A stretch of DNA of 64,000 bases from Dryocola sp032051265 (GTDB lineage: Bacteria; Pseudomonadota; Gammaproteobacteria; Enterobacterales; Enterobacteriaceae), in contig DAMBYU010000003.1 of assembly GCA_032051265.1 (NCBI GenBank), forward strand, positions 372,001 to 436,000. Reading direction: 5' to 3'. Made by a program: the position numbers and the translations under genes. This document shows positions 34,835 through 42,403 of the stretch, one piece after another (position 1 is the stretch's first letter; each line of letters begins with the position of its first letter). The notes below the pieces were generated by a model that had not been told where the DNA came from, did no database searches, and was given only the letters and a program-made list of their open reading frames with translations.

Positions 34835-34873
34835 GCCAGCGTTATCCTCAACCAACCCTGCTGGCTATTTTAT
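34835..34873 (+). terminator. Possible terminator after the receptor gene
   Basis: GCCAGC (34835-34840) and GCTGGC (34860-34865) bracket a 19-nt loop and are followed by TATTTTAT. The stem is short and the loop long, so it is a weak candidate. From here to yqeF (34874-35096) I see no gene, tRNA or attachment-like repeat. Confidence 0.4.
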
Positions 34874-35096
34874 CTCAGGAGGGTTGTCTGCGCTTTAGCG
34901 ATAAGTTTTCTCCTTCTTTCTGCCGACCACATTTCACCGTATTGATTCCCACCGTTATTAAATTGTGATGATGTTCACTGGTTGCGAAGAAATATCCGCA
35001 GGCATATAACGATCTGCAAAATCGAAATTAACAAATAATTGATATTAACTCATGATATGCGCACTCAGGGTCAGGCGGACGCGTTGCGGAGATATG

Positions 35097-36278
35097 ATGA
35101 AAGATGTGGTGATTGTTGGGGCAGCACGAACCCCGATTGGCTGCTTCCAGGGCGCGCTTTCCCCACGCAGCGCGGCAGAGCTGGGCAGTGCGGTGGTAAA
35201 AGCGCTGCTTGAGCGTAGCGGCGTGAGCGAGCAGGAGATCGACGAGGTCATTCTGGGCCAGGTTTTAACCGCCGGAGCCGGGCAAAACCCGGCGCGACAA
35301 ACGGCGCTAAACAGCGGTCTGCCCTGGTCCGTCTCGGCCATTACCATCAATGATGTCTGCGGCTCCGGCTTAAAAGCGCTGCATCTCGCCACCCAGGCCA
35401 TTCAGTGCGGTGAAGCGGATGTGGTTATCGCCGGCGGTCAGGAAAATATGAGCCGCGCCCCGCATGTATTAGCCAACAGCCGAACCGGTGCGGCGCTGGG
35501 CAACAGCCAGCTTATCGACAGCCTGGTTCATGATGGCCTGTGGGATGCGTTTAACGATTACCATATGGGCGTGACGGCAGAAAATCTCGCCCGTGAATAT
35601 GGCATAAGTCGCGAAAGCCAGGATGCCTTCGCGCTCGCTTCGCAGCAAAAAGCCCGGGCGGCTATTGATGCAGGGCGGTTCAGAGATGAAATTGTCCCGG
35701 TTGCCGTAGAGATGCGCGAAGGTGGGACTTTCCTTGTCGATACCGATGAGCAGCCGCGCACCGACGCCAGCGCCGAAGCGCTGGCGTCGCTTATTCCAGC
35801 CTTTGAGGTCGAAGGCAGCGTTACCGCCGGCAATGCTTCATCTATTAATGATGGTGCCGCAGCGGTGCTGATGATGAGCGCGGCAAAAGCGGAAGAGCTG
35901 AACCTGCCGGTGCTGGCACGCATTCGCGCCTTCGCAAGCGTCGGCGTCGATCCTGCGCTGATGGGGATCGCACCAGTTACGGCCACGCGGCGCTGCCTTG
36001 AACGTGCGGGCTGGTCGCTGGAGGAGCTGGATTTGATCGAGGCGAACGAGGCCTTTGCGGCGCAGACGCTTTCCGTAGGCAAAATGCTGGAATGGGACGA
36101 GCGCAAAGTGAACGTCAACGGCGGAGCGATAGCGCTTGGTCATCCGATTGGCGCGTCTGGCTGCCGCATTCTGGTTTCGCTGGTGCATGAGATGGTCAAG
36201 CGCGATGCGAAAAAAGGCATGGCGACGTTATGTATTGGCGGCGGGCAGGGGGTGGCGCTGGCCATCGAACGTGACTGA
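35097..36278 (+). CDS. yqeF: Acetyl-CoA acetyltransferase YqeF (thiolase)
   Basis: This is a biosynthetic-type thiolase that condenses two acetyl-CoA or cleaves acetoacetyl-CoA; the physiological role of YqeF is not firmly known. The start at 35097 (MKDVVIVGAARTPIG) has GGAG at 5 bp and gives 393 residues, the same as E. coli YqeF. Active-site Cys88 (NDVCGSGLKAL), the His loop (GHPIGASGCRIL) and the C-terminal Cys (CIGGGQG) are present. In E. coli yqeF neighbours kduDI and araE, close to the ETT2 secretion island. Here it marks the right border of the flagellar locus. Confidence 0.92.
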   Translation: MKDVVIVGAARTPIGCFQGALSPRSAAELGSAVVKALLERSGVSEQEIDEVILGQVLTAGAGQNPARQTALNSGLPWSVSAITINDVCGSGLKALHLATQAIQCGEADVVIAGGQENMSRAPHVLANSRTGAALGNSQLIDSLVHDGLWDAFNDYHMGVTAENLAREYGISRESQDAFALASQQKARAAIDAGRFRDEIVPVAVEMREGGTFLVDTDEQPRTDASAEALASLIPAFEVEGSVTAGNASSINDGAAAVLMMSAAKAEELNLPVLARIRAFASVGVDPALMGIAPVTATRRCLERAGWSLEELDLIEANEAFAAQTLSVGKMLEWDERKVNVNGGAIALGHPIGASGCRILVSLVHEMVKRDAKKGMATLCIGGGQGVALAIERD

Positions 36279-36305
36279 TTAATTTTTTAGTTATTGCCCC
36301 TCCTC

Positions 36306-36339
36306 AGGCGCTTTCCGTTCCCCGGAAAGCGCCTTTTTA
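36306..36339 (+). terminator. yqeF terminator
   Basis: AGGCGCTTTCC (36306-36316), a short loop and GGAAAGCGCCT (36324-36334) are followed by TTTTAT. This is a strong intrinsic terminator. Confidence 0.85.
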
Positions 36340-36423
36340 TTTGCGCCACCCTTCACCGCATAGGTGTACCTTCACGTCACCTGACGCCTGAAACACATTC
36401 CGATAAAACCGCCAAAACACAAG

Positions 36424-36440
36424 TTGAAATATTGTTTCGA
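36424..36440 (+). promoter_or_regulatory. KdgR-type operator, distal to kdgM
   Basis: TTGAAAT-ATT-GTTTCGA has the GAAA-N5-TTTC dyad typical of KdgR sites. It lies about 200 bp before kdgM, so it may form a loop or overlap an upstream promoter. Confidence 0.55.
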
Positions 36441-36501
36441 TTATGGATGTCACTTTTTTTATGTGATGTAAGCCGCTGTTTATAGGGTTTGAATATCAGC
36501 T

Positions 36502-36521
36502 TTGTTGATGGCTGTCACGAA
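36502..36521 (+). promoter_or_regulatory. Possible CRP site upstream of kdgM
   Basis: TTGTTGATGGCTGTCACGAA contains TGA-N6-TCAC with outer TT/AA symmetry. It is a partial match to TGTGA-N6-TCACA. CRP activation of kdgM is known in Dickeya. Confidence 0.35.
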
Positions 36522-36610
36522 GCCTGGCAAGAAAAATTTAGACATAAATATTTACGATCTTGATCACTAAAATATCGTTCGTTTAAAAATAAAATGCAAT
36601 TCCATAATAA

Positions 36611-36625
36611 TGAAACGATATTTCA
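36611..36625 (+). promoter_or_regulatory. KdgR-type operator next to kdgM
   Basis: TGAAAC-GAT-ATTTCA ends 15 bp before the kdgM ATG, abutting the RBS region. A bound repressor here would block elongation or initiation. Confidence 0.7.
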
Positions 36626-36640
36626 ATGAGGGATTCGATT

Positions 36641-37324
36641 ATGTTTAAGAAAGCTCTGGCTGTAGCTATCCTCTGTGGTACCAGTATTGCTGCGCAGGCG
36701 GTTACTGTTGATTTACGTCATGAATATATTGATTCCGGCATTAATGCTGACCGTGTCGCGGTGTCCCATCGTTTTGATAACGGATTAGGTTTTAGCGTTG
36801 AAGCCAAATGGAAGTCTGGTGGTACCGATCAGGATCAGCCTTTTGCGGATTTAGTCGGTAACGGCCATGAAGATCAGGTGAGCTGGCGCTGGAAAGCGAC
36901 GCCGAATATTGCCCTTACGCCTGCGTTGACCGTTGAAAGTAATGACAGCCGTACTATCTGGAAACCAAACCTGCATGCGCAGTACAGTTTCGATAACGGC
37001 TTCTATGTTGCGGCTCGTTACCGTTTCGAATATACCCGTAACCCGAACAACGCCAATAAAGAAGATGACAAAGTTAATCGCGGCGATGCCTGGGCTGGTT
37101 TTGTCTTTGGCGACTGGCGTACCGAGCTGAACTATGTGTACGCAAAAAGCGATCACCAGATCCGTTCTAATAATGATAAAGACTCCCAGGAATACAACGT
37201 GAAGCTGGCCTATAAGTGGGATAAGAACTGGGCGCCGTATGCTGAAGTAGGTAACGTGAGCGGCAGCAAATCCACTGACGAACGCCAGACCCGCTACCGC
37301 GTCGGCGTTGCCTATTCTTTCTAA
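36641..37324 (+). CDS. kdgM: Oligogalacturonate-specific outer-membrane porin KdgM
   Basis: KdgM lets pectin-derived oligogalacturonates cross the outer membrane. The start at 36641 (MFKKALAVAIL) has GAGGGA 8 bp upstream and gives 227 residues. The signal peptide ends at AAQA, and the mature protein starts VTVDLRHEYIDSGINADR, the usual KdgM motif. Alternating beta strands with many aromatic residues end in VGVAYSF, with the terminal Phe needed for outer-membrane insertion. It stands alone between a terminator and a convergent ogl, with two KdgR operators upstream. Confidence 0.93.
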   Translation: MFKKALAVAILCGTSIAAQAVTVDLRHEYIDSGINADRVAVSHRFDNGLGFSVEAKWKSGGTDQDQPFADLVGNGHEDQVSWRWKATPNIALTPALTVESNDSRTIWKPNLHAQYSFDNGFYVAARYRFEYTRNPNNANKEDDKVNRGDAWAGFVFGDWRTELNYVYAKSDHQIRSNNDKDSQEYNVKLAYKWDKNWAPYAEVGNVSGSKSTDERQTRYRVGVAYSF

Positions 37325-37372
37325 CTTTCTGCTCTGTATCTGAATTACCTTCTTTATTTATTTCCTCTCCGG

Positions 37373-37399
37373 CCTCCGAGCAGTCAGCGGAGGTTTTTT
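37373..37399 (+). terminator. kdgM terminator
   Basis: CCTCCG (37373-37378) and CGGAGG (37388-37393) are followed by six T. This is a clear intrinsic terminator on the plus strand. Confidence 0.85.
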
Positions 37400-37416
37400 G
37401 TTGGGTTTTTTCAGCA

Positions 37417-37442
37417 TAAAAAAGCCCTCCGCGAGGGAGGGC
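37417..37442 (-). terminator. First ogl terminator
   Basis: On the minus strand GCCCTCC (37442-37436) pairs with GGAGGGC (37430-37424), followed by TTTTTT. It faces the kdgM terminator. Confidence 0.85.
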
Positions 37443-37464
37443 AAAGAGTCACAGGACACTTAAT

Positions 37465-38643
37465 TTATCGGGCCGCAATCAGCTCCGGGTTAGCCGGCAT
37501 TCTGGCGATATAGAGCGCAGGTTTGCCGTCTTTGTCGGAGCTGAACAGAATGGCGCTGTCGTCCGGGGTGAAGGAGGGATGCGGATGCGTAACCTGGCGG
37601 CTGTTGGCAAAGGTGGCCCAGGAGGTATCGTGGCGCGCGACGCGGAAATACGCTTTTTTCGCCACGTCAAAGGCATAGAGATACGGGTCGTTATCGATGG
37701 TGTAACCGCTGGTGTCTTTGACATCAACCGGCGTACCCGAACCGTCGCCAACCAGCAGGCTGCCGTCGAAGTTACTCATCAGGTGCGAACAGGCGGGCAT
37801 CTGCATTACGGCTTCGTTTACGCCGCTATCCGGATTATAGCTATAAATAGTGCGGCCCTGCTGGCCCTTCAGGTAGGAAACGTACATTAAAGACGAGCCG
37901 TTCGGGACCCAGAATTCGTGGGTGCAGCTTTCACCTTCGGCGTGCTCTTTCACTTTGCGTACGTTGCTGCCGTCTTCGTTGACCATCCACATTCGCGCAT
38001 CGACCAGGTCGTGCGGGCCTTCGTGGCAGAAGGCAACCGTACTGTCATCGAACGGGCGGTAAATCGGATGGCCCAGCCAGTTTTTCTCCTGGTGAATCAC
38101 CGCGCTTGCGCCGCTTTGCAAATCGACGCGCAGCAGGCGGCAGTTTGGTCCTTTATGGAAGAAGTCGTGGAAAATTTTCCAGTCGTTCAACGGCACCCAG
38201 TCGCTTTTGGCGATTTCGATACCGACCAGTTTGGTGCAGTCGCTGTTGGCAACCCAGGTACCGTAACCTACCCAGTCGTCCGGCACGCGATAAACTTCGC
38301 GTTCAGCCAGCGTGTTAAGGTTTACTTCCAGCAGGGTGCGTTCGTTTTTTACATAATAGAGGGAGTTATCATCCGGGGAGAGGAAGCCGCCAAAAGTGTT
38401 ATCGCCGCTACCTTCAGTAAGCTGTACCGCTTCGCGGCTGGCGATGTCGAGCAGATAGTAGTTCCAGTTACCGTCAAATTCGCCCGCGAACAGGAGTCTG
38501 CTGCCGTCGTTGGTAAAGCACTTTTGATAGAAGTAATTACGATGACATGTTACTTCCGGTGGGGTTAAGCGGGTGACTTCAACGCCCGTGTCCGGATCCT
38601 GGCTTACTTCGTAAACCAGCTGTACCCGCATACCTTTAGCCAT
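37465..38643 (-). CDS. ogl: Oligogalacturonate lyase Ogl, first copy (PL22)
   Basis: Ogl cleaves digalacturonate and unsaturated digalacturonate in the cytoplasm to monomers. The start at 38643 (MAKGMRVQLVYE) has AAGGAGAG 6 bp upstream, giving 392 residues. The seven-bladed propeller enzyme keeps the residues known from the Yersinia structure at the same numbers: catalytic His242 (CTHEFWVP), and metal ligands His287 (CSHLMSN), Gln350, His353 and His355 (SRQVTHPHPSF). It is divergent from kduD across a KdgR/CRP region. A second, diverged copy lies at 39889-41019. Confidence 0.95.
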   Translation of the reverse strand: MAKGMRVQLVYEVSQDPDTGVEVTRLTPPEVTCHRNYFYQKCFTNDGSRLLFAGEFDGNWNYYLLDIASREAVQLTEGSGDNTFGGFLSPDDNSLYYVKNERTLLEVNLNTLAEREVYRVPDDWVGYGTWVANSDCTKLVGIEIAKSDWVPLNDWKIFHDFFHKGPNCRLLRVDLQSGASAVIHQEKNWLGHPIYRPFDDSTVAFCHEGPHDLVDARMWMVNEDGSNVRKVKEHAEGESCTHEFWVPNGSSLMYVSYLKGQQGRTIYSYNPDSGVNEAVMQMPACSHLMSNFDGSLLVGDGSGTPVDVKDTSGYTIDNDPYLYAFDVAKKAYFRVARHDTSWATFANSRQVTHPHPSFTPDDSAILFSSDKDGKPALYIARMPANPELIAAR

Positions 38644-38713
38644 ATTGCTCTCCTTCAAATAATAATTCGTATCTATAGACAGTTCTAAAAGTCCGAACAG
38701 ATGGTTGTAATTT

Positions 38714-38751
38714 ATCAAAACATCGTTTCAATGTGTGTGATTGCTTTCACT
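38714..38751 (-). promoter_or_regulatory. KdgR operator and CRP site upstream of ogl
   Basis: AAAAC-ATC-GTTTC within 38714-38732 is a KdgR-type site. Immediately beyond it TGTGA-ttgctt-TCACT (38736-38751) is a near-perfect CRP site. Together they suggest repression by KdgR and activation by CRP-cAMP for ogl, and possibly also for the divergent kduD. Confidence 0.7.
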
Positions 38752-38852
38752 AAACGGTAACGCAGAAAGCAGAAGTTCCGCCGACTTCAGGCTTAAAACG
38801 GGGCTGTGCACGCCTAACCGTGATCCCATTATCAAATCCAGAGAATAATTCG

Positions 38853-38898
38853 TTAAAATTGAAACGATGTTTTAAATATAATTGAAATAGAGTTTCAA
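38853..38898 (+). promoter_or_regulatory. kduD promoter overlapped by two KdgR-type operators
   Basis: TTAAAA (38853-38858) and a perfect TATAAT (38877-38882) are 18 bp apart. One operator, GAAAC-GAT-GTTTT (38858-38877), fills the spacer. A second, TTGAAA-tagag-TTTCAA (38882-38898), covers the start site. Occupation of either would block polymerase. Confidence 0.7.
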
Positions 38899-38908
38899 CA
38901 GGATTAGT

Positions 38909-38962
38909 ATGGAAGCATCAAAGATTACGGAACAGTGTTTTCACCTTAAAATCTCCGCGTGA
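38909..38962 (+). CDS. Possible 17-residue leader peptide upstream of kduD
   Basis: ATG at 38909 has AGGA 5 bp upstream and encodes MEASKITEQCFHLKISA before TGA at 38960. It begins just downstream of the predicted start site and ends 74 bp before kduD. A short hairpin CCTGC-tggc-GCAGG lies between them. I do not recognise the peptide and it could be chance. No amino-acid run typical of attenuators is present. Confidence 0.3.
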   Translation: MEASKITEQCFHLKISA

Positions 38963-39036
38963 AGGTGCGTTTATTGCGTGAATAATATTTTTCCAGAAAC
39001 GCCTGCTGGCGCAGGCTCGAATAAAAGGAAACCTAC

Positions 39037-39798
39037 ATGATTCTGGATTCATTCTCCCTACAGGGCAAAGTTGCGGTTGTGACCGGTTGTGATACTGGCC
39101 TGGGCCAGGGCATGGCTCTCGGGCTTGCGCAGGCTGGCTGTGACATTGTGGGTATCAACATCGTTGAGCCAACGGAAACCATCGAACGCGTAACCGCTCT
39201 GGGCCGCCGTTTTCTGAGCCTCACCGCCGATCTGCGCAAGATTGACGGTATTCCAGCCCTGCTGGATAGCGCGGTTGCCGAGTTTGGCCATATTGATATC
39301 CTGGTGAACAATGCGGGCCTGATTCGTCGTGAAGACGCTATTGAGTTCAGCGAGCAAAACTGGGACGACGTAATGAACATAAATATCAAGAGCGTGTTCT
39401 TTATGTCGCAGGCTGCGGCGAAGCACTTCATTGCCCAGGGCAACGGCGGCAAAATCGTTAATATCGCCTCCATGCTCTCCTTCCAGGGCGGGATTCGGGT
39501 GCCTTCTTACACCGCCTCGAAAAGCGCGGTGATGGGCGTGACCCGTCTGCTGGCGAACGAGTGGGCAAAACACGGCATTAACGTGAACGCTATCGCTCCG
39601 GGCTATATGGCGACCAACAATACCCAGCAGCTGCGCGCCGATGAACAGCGTAGCAGTGAGATCCTGGATCGTATCCCGGCGGGCCGCTGGGGTCTGCCGG
39701 ACGATCTGATGGGGCCGATTGTATTCCTGGCTTCCAGCGCTTCTGACTACATCAACGGTTATACCGTGGCCGTAGACGGCGGCTGGCTGGCACGTTAA
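39037..39798 (+). CDS. kduD: 2-dehydro-3-deoxy-D-gluconate 5-dehydrogenase KduD
   Basis: KduD reduces 2,5-diketo-3-deoxygluconate (from KduI) to 2-keto-3-deoxygluconate with NADH. It is a classical short-chain dehydrogenase of 253 residues, as in E. coli. It has the nucleotide motif TGCDTGLGQG (16-25), NNAG (91-94), and the catalytic Ser145 and Tyr158/Lys162 (SYTASKS). RBS AAAGGAAA supports the start. It stands alone on the plus strand. Its usual partner kduI is not in the window. Confidence 0.96.
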   Translation: MILDSFSLQGKVAVVTGCDTGLGQGMALGLAQAGCDIVGINIVEPTETIERVTALGRRFLSLTADLRKIDGIPALLDSAVAEFGHIDILVNNAGLIRREDAIEFSEQNWDDVMNINIKSVFFMSQAAAKHFIAQGNGGKIVNIASMLSFQGGIRVPSYTASKSAVMGVTRLLANEWAKHGINVNAIAPGYMATNNTQQLRADEQRSSEILDRIPAGRWGLPDDLMGPIVFLASSASDYINGYTVAVDGGWLAR

Positions 39799-39808
39799 TG
39801 CACTGTCA

Positions 39809-39882
39809 GATGGCGCCTGCGCTTATCTGACCTGTCAAACTACTTCTGTCGTAGGGCGGATAAGCGTAAGCGCCATCCGCCG
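39809..39882. repeat. REP/BIME-type palindromic element
   Basis: Between the convergent kduD and second ogl, GATGGCGCCTGCGCTTATC and the inverted GGGCGGATAAGCGTAAGCGC plus CATCCGCC form a pair of enterobacterial REP units facing each other. This is typical for 3' ends of operons. Confidence 0.75.
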
Positions 39883-39888
39883 TTATTC

Positions 39889-41019
39889 TTAAACTCTCGC
39901 CAGATAAAGCGCTGGCATCCCTTCTTCATCAGACGTAAACAGCACCCACTGGTTATCCGGCGAGAACGACGGATGCGGATGCGTTACCTGTCGATCACCG
40001 TCTAATACCTTCCACGATGTATTGTGCTGGCATACCGCTTTTTGCGTGCCTTTGTGCAGATCGAATACCCAGATAAACGGATCGTTAAGATCGATATTCC
40101 TCGTTTTATGCGGGGCACCGTCGCCGACAACAAGGGAGCCATCGTGATTGCTCATCAGATGCGAGCAGGGCGGAATAGTTCTTAGCTGACGGTTTTCAAG
40201 CGTCCGGGGATCGGCGCTGCACAGATAGCGATGCGCGGATCCTTCTTTGTGCGCCACGTAGTAAAGCGCAGAGCCGTCCGGCACCCAGAATTCATGGGTG
40301 AAGCTTTCACCCTCTTCATGCTGACGTACTTTGCGCAGGTTGCTGCCGTTCTGGTTGATAAGCCACATGCGCGCGTCGATGGCATCGCGCGGCCCTTCGT
40401 GGCAGAAGGCGACGGTTTCATCATCAAAAGGACGGTAAATCGGATGCCCCAGCCAGCGTTTTTCCTGCAGGATTGTCTCCTGCTCGCCGGTTTGCAGGTC
40501 GATGCGAATCAGGCGGCACTCCGGATTAGTGAAGTAGAAGTCGCGGAATTTTTGCCAGTCGGTGAGCGGCGACCAGTCGCTTTTTTTAATCTCAATGCCC
40601 ACAAGCTTTGTGCAGTCTGAATTCGCCACCCAGGTGCCATAGGCAACCCATTCAGCGTCAACTTCATAAACGCTATATTCTTCAAAAGTTTGCAGATCGA
40701 CACGCCTGAGTTCGCGGTTATTTTTTACATACCACAAGGCCTTATCGTCCGCGGATAAAAAGCCGCCGAAAGTGTTATCGCCGCAGCCCTCGGTTAACTG
40801 GGTGGCGATCTGTTTGTTAAGATCGAGCAAATAATAGTTCCAGTGCCCCTCAAACGCGCCGCCAAAAATTAGCTGCTGCCCGTCGTTGCTGAAACATTTT
40901 TGATAGAAGTAGTTGCGGTGGCAAATCACATGCGGCGGGGTTAAGCGTAATACTTCGGCGCCGGTTTTCTTATCGCGTCGCGAGCGGAAGGAAAGCTGTA
41001 TTTTTTTACCTTTAGCCAT
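39889..41019 (-). CDS. ogl: Oligogalacturonate lyase Ogl, second copy (PL22)
   Basis: This 376-residue paralogue of the first Ogl is similar over its whole length but clearly diverged. It retains the active-site set: His242 (FTHEFWVP), His287 (CSHLMSN), and Gln344, His347 and His349 (DRQVTHPHPSF). The last three are displaced by a six-residue deletion before them. A second active lyase with different oligomer preference is likely. It lies 82 bp downstream of togB behind a terminator-like hairpin, so it may be expressed by readthrough of the tog operon. Confidence 0.93.
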   Translation of the reverse strand: MAKGKKIQLSFRSRRDKKTGAEVLRLTPPHVICHRNYFYQKCFSNDGQQLIFGGAFEGHWNYYLLDLNKQIATQLTEGCGDNTFGGFLSADDKALWYVKNNRELRRVDLQTFEEYSVYEVDAEWVAYGTWVANSDCTKLVGIEIKKSDWSPLTDWQKFRDFYFTNPECRLIRIDLQTGEQETILQEKRWLGHPIYRPFDDETVAFCHEGPRDAIDARMWLINQNGSNLRKVRQHEEGESFTHEFWVPDGSALYYVAHKEGSAHRYLCSADPRTLENRQLRTIPPCSHLMSNHDGSLVVGDGAPHKTRNIDLNDPFIWVFDLHKGTQKAVCQHNTSWKVLDGDRQVTHPHPSFSPDNQWVLFTSDEEGMPALYLARV

Positions 41020-41038
41020 GACGAAGTTCCTTATCTTT

Positions 41039-41066
41039 AAAAAAATACCCCGCCACGCAAGCGGGG
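41039..41066 (-). terminator. Hairpin between togB and second ogl
   Basis: On the minus strand CCCCGC (41066-41061) pairs with GCGGGG (41053-41048), then TATTTTTTT follows. The shape is that of a true terminator, 20 bp before the second ogl, so that gene would depend on partial readthrough or a hidden promoter. Confidence 0.7.
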
Positions 41067-41100
41067 CAGGGTAGAGGGTACTCGTGAGCTGAGAAGTAAC

Positions 41101-42390
41101 TTAGCGCATGGCGCGTTTAAGTATACGGTTACCCTGACGCTCGAAATCTGCCGCCGTTTCTTCCACGGTTTTCTGGCCGTAGTCGATGTACTGCAGGGAG
41201 GTACCGAACAGAGAAACGATCTGCGGATCGTCAAAGTACGGTGAGGTTGTCAGATGATTTGGCAGCGACTGGGCCAACTTCAGGCCCGCAACCGCCGGAT
41301 CGTGCTCTTCAATAACGCCATCGGCCGTAAGCTGCGCCACAGCCGCTTTGCTTAACGGTACGCCACGCTCAAGACCCAGCGCCTGCACGCCTTCTTTGCT
41401 ATTAAGCAGGAAGTTAATCAGCTGGGCTGATTCCTTCGGATGCTTAGTGGTTTTGCTGATAGAGAGCATCTGAGCCGGTTTAAAGAACAAACCTGCGTCT
41501 TTGGCGTCAGGCAGCATTGGGTAGGCGCCCAGCTCAAGCTTCGCCGGTGGCTGCAGGTTGTCCGAGTACTTGGTAATGGTGGAGTTCCACATGTAAGTAC
41601 CCGCCCATTCGCCCTGAATCCACGGCTTCATTTCGTACATATTGCTCTTACCAAACGAGGCGTAATATTTGGTATCCGGCATGACGTGGCTGTCGATGAG
41701 CTTTTTGTACATCTGGAAGAGCTCGACCCACTGCTCTTTGCTCCAGGCGAATTTCTTACCGGCAAGGTCCACTTCACTGATGTTGTATTTTTGCACCATA
41801 TACGAGCGCAGCAACGCCAGCGTGTCCTGATGCTCCAGCACCACCGGATAGTATTGTTTACCCAGTTTGGCTTCGAAAGCTTTCCCTGCCGCCATCAGCT
41901 CATCCCAGGTTTTCGGGTATGCAACGCCCGCTTTTTTCCAGGTTTCATCGTTGAAATAGAATACGCGGGCGGTGACGGAAATAGGGATCCCGTTCAGCTT
42001 GCCGTCGACGGTAGTGGACTGCAGCTCTTTTGGATCAAACTGCGTAAGATCCAACTCGCCGCTTACGGTATTCAGATCGTAGAAGCCGGTACCGGTTTTC
42101 GAGAAGATCGGCAGCCAGTTCCAGTTGGTCTGCATCACATCCGGCTCTGTGCCGCCCGCAATCTGGGTGGTCAGACGGGAGAGGTGGCCGTCCCAGCCGG
42201 TGTATTCTGACTTAACGTTAATATTCGGGTGCTGCTTATGGAACTCCTCCAGCGCTTTTAACGTTACCTGGTGACGGCCGTTGCCGCCCCACCAGGACAT
42301 ACGTAAATCGATCTGCTCGTCAGCAAAAGCGGAGCCGGCAGCCATCACTAAAGTAGAGGTTATCAGGGTACTCAACACTAATTTTTTCAT
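41101..42390 (-). CDS. togB: Oligogalacturonide ABC transporter substrate-binding protein TogB
   Basis: TogB captures oligogalacturonides in the periplasm for the TogMNA importer. The 429-residue protein has a Sec signal peptide (MKKLVLSTLITSTLVMAAGS, cut after AFA). The mature part starts DEQIDLRMSWWGGNGRHQVT and has the family-1 extracellular solute-binding fold (LTTQIAGGTEPDVMQTNWNW). It is last in togMNAB, just before the terminator at 41039-41066. Confidence 0.93.
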   Translation of the reverse strand: MKKLVLSTLITSTLVMAAGSAFADEQIDLRMSWWGGNGRHQVTLKALEEFHKQHPNINVKSEYTGWDGHLSRLTTQIAGGTEPDVMQTNWNWLPIFSKTGTGFYDLNTVSGELDLTQFDPKELQSTTVDGKLNGIPISVTARVFYFNDETWKKAGVAYPKTWDELMAAGKAFEAKLGKQYYPVVLEHQDTLALLRSYMVQKYNISEVDLAGKKFAWSKEQWVELFQMYKKLIDSHVMPDTKYYASFGKSNMYEMKPWIQGEWAGTYMWNSTITKYSDNLQPPAKLELGAYPMLPDAKDAGLFFKPAQMLSISKTTKHPKESAQLINFLLNSKEGVQALGLERGVPLSKAAVAQLTADGVIEEHDPAVAGLKLAQSLPNHLTTSPYFDDPQIVSLFGTSLQYIDYGQKTVEETAADFERQGNRILKRAMR

Positions 42391-42403
42391 TATAGAGGCT
42401 CAC

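Noticed and set aside
34808..35096. Search for tRNA or direct-repeat attachment site at the right border of the flagellar locus
   Set aside because: No tRNA-like fold or repeat recognisable. The left border is outside the window, so paired repeats could not be tested.
37918..38568. 216-codon open frame opposite the first ogl
   Set aside because: It is antisense to a lyase whose catalytic residues are all in place. A similar shadow lies opposite the second ogl.
41440..42210. 256-codon open frame opposite togB
   Set aside because: It is antisense to a protein with an intact signal peptide and solute-binding fold. The frame is a by-product of codon bias.
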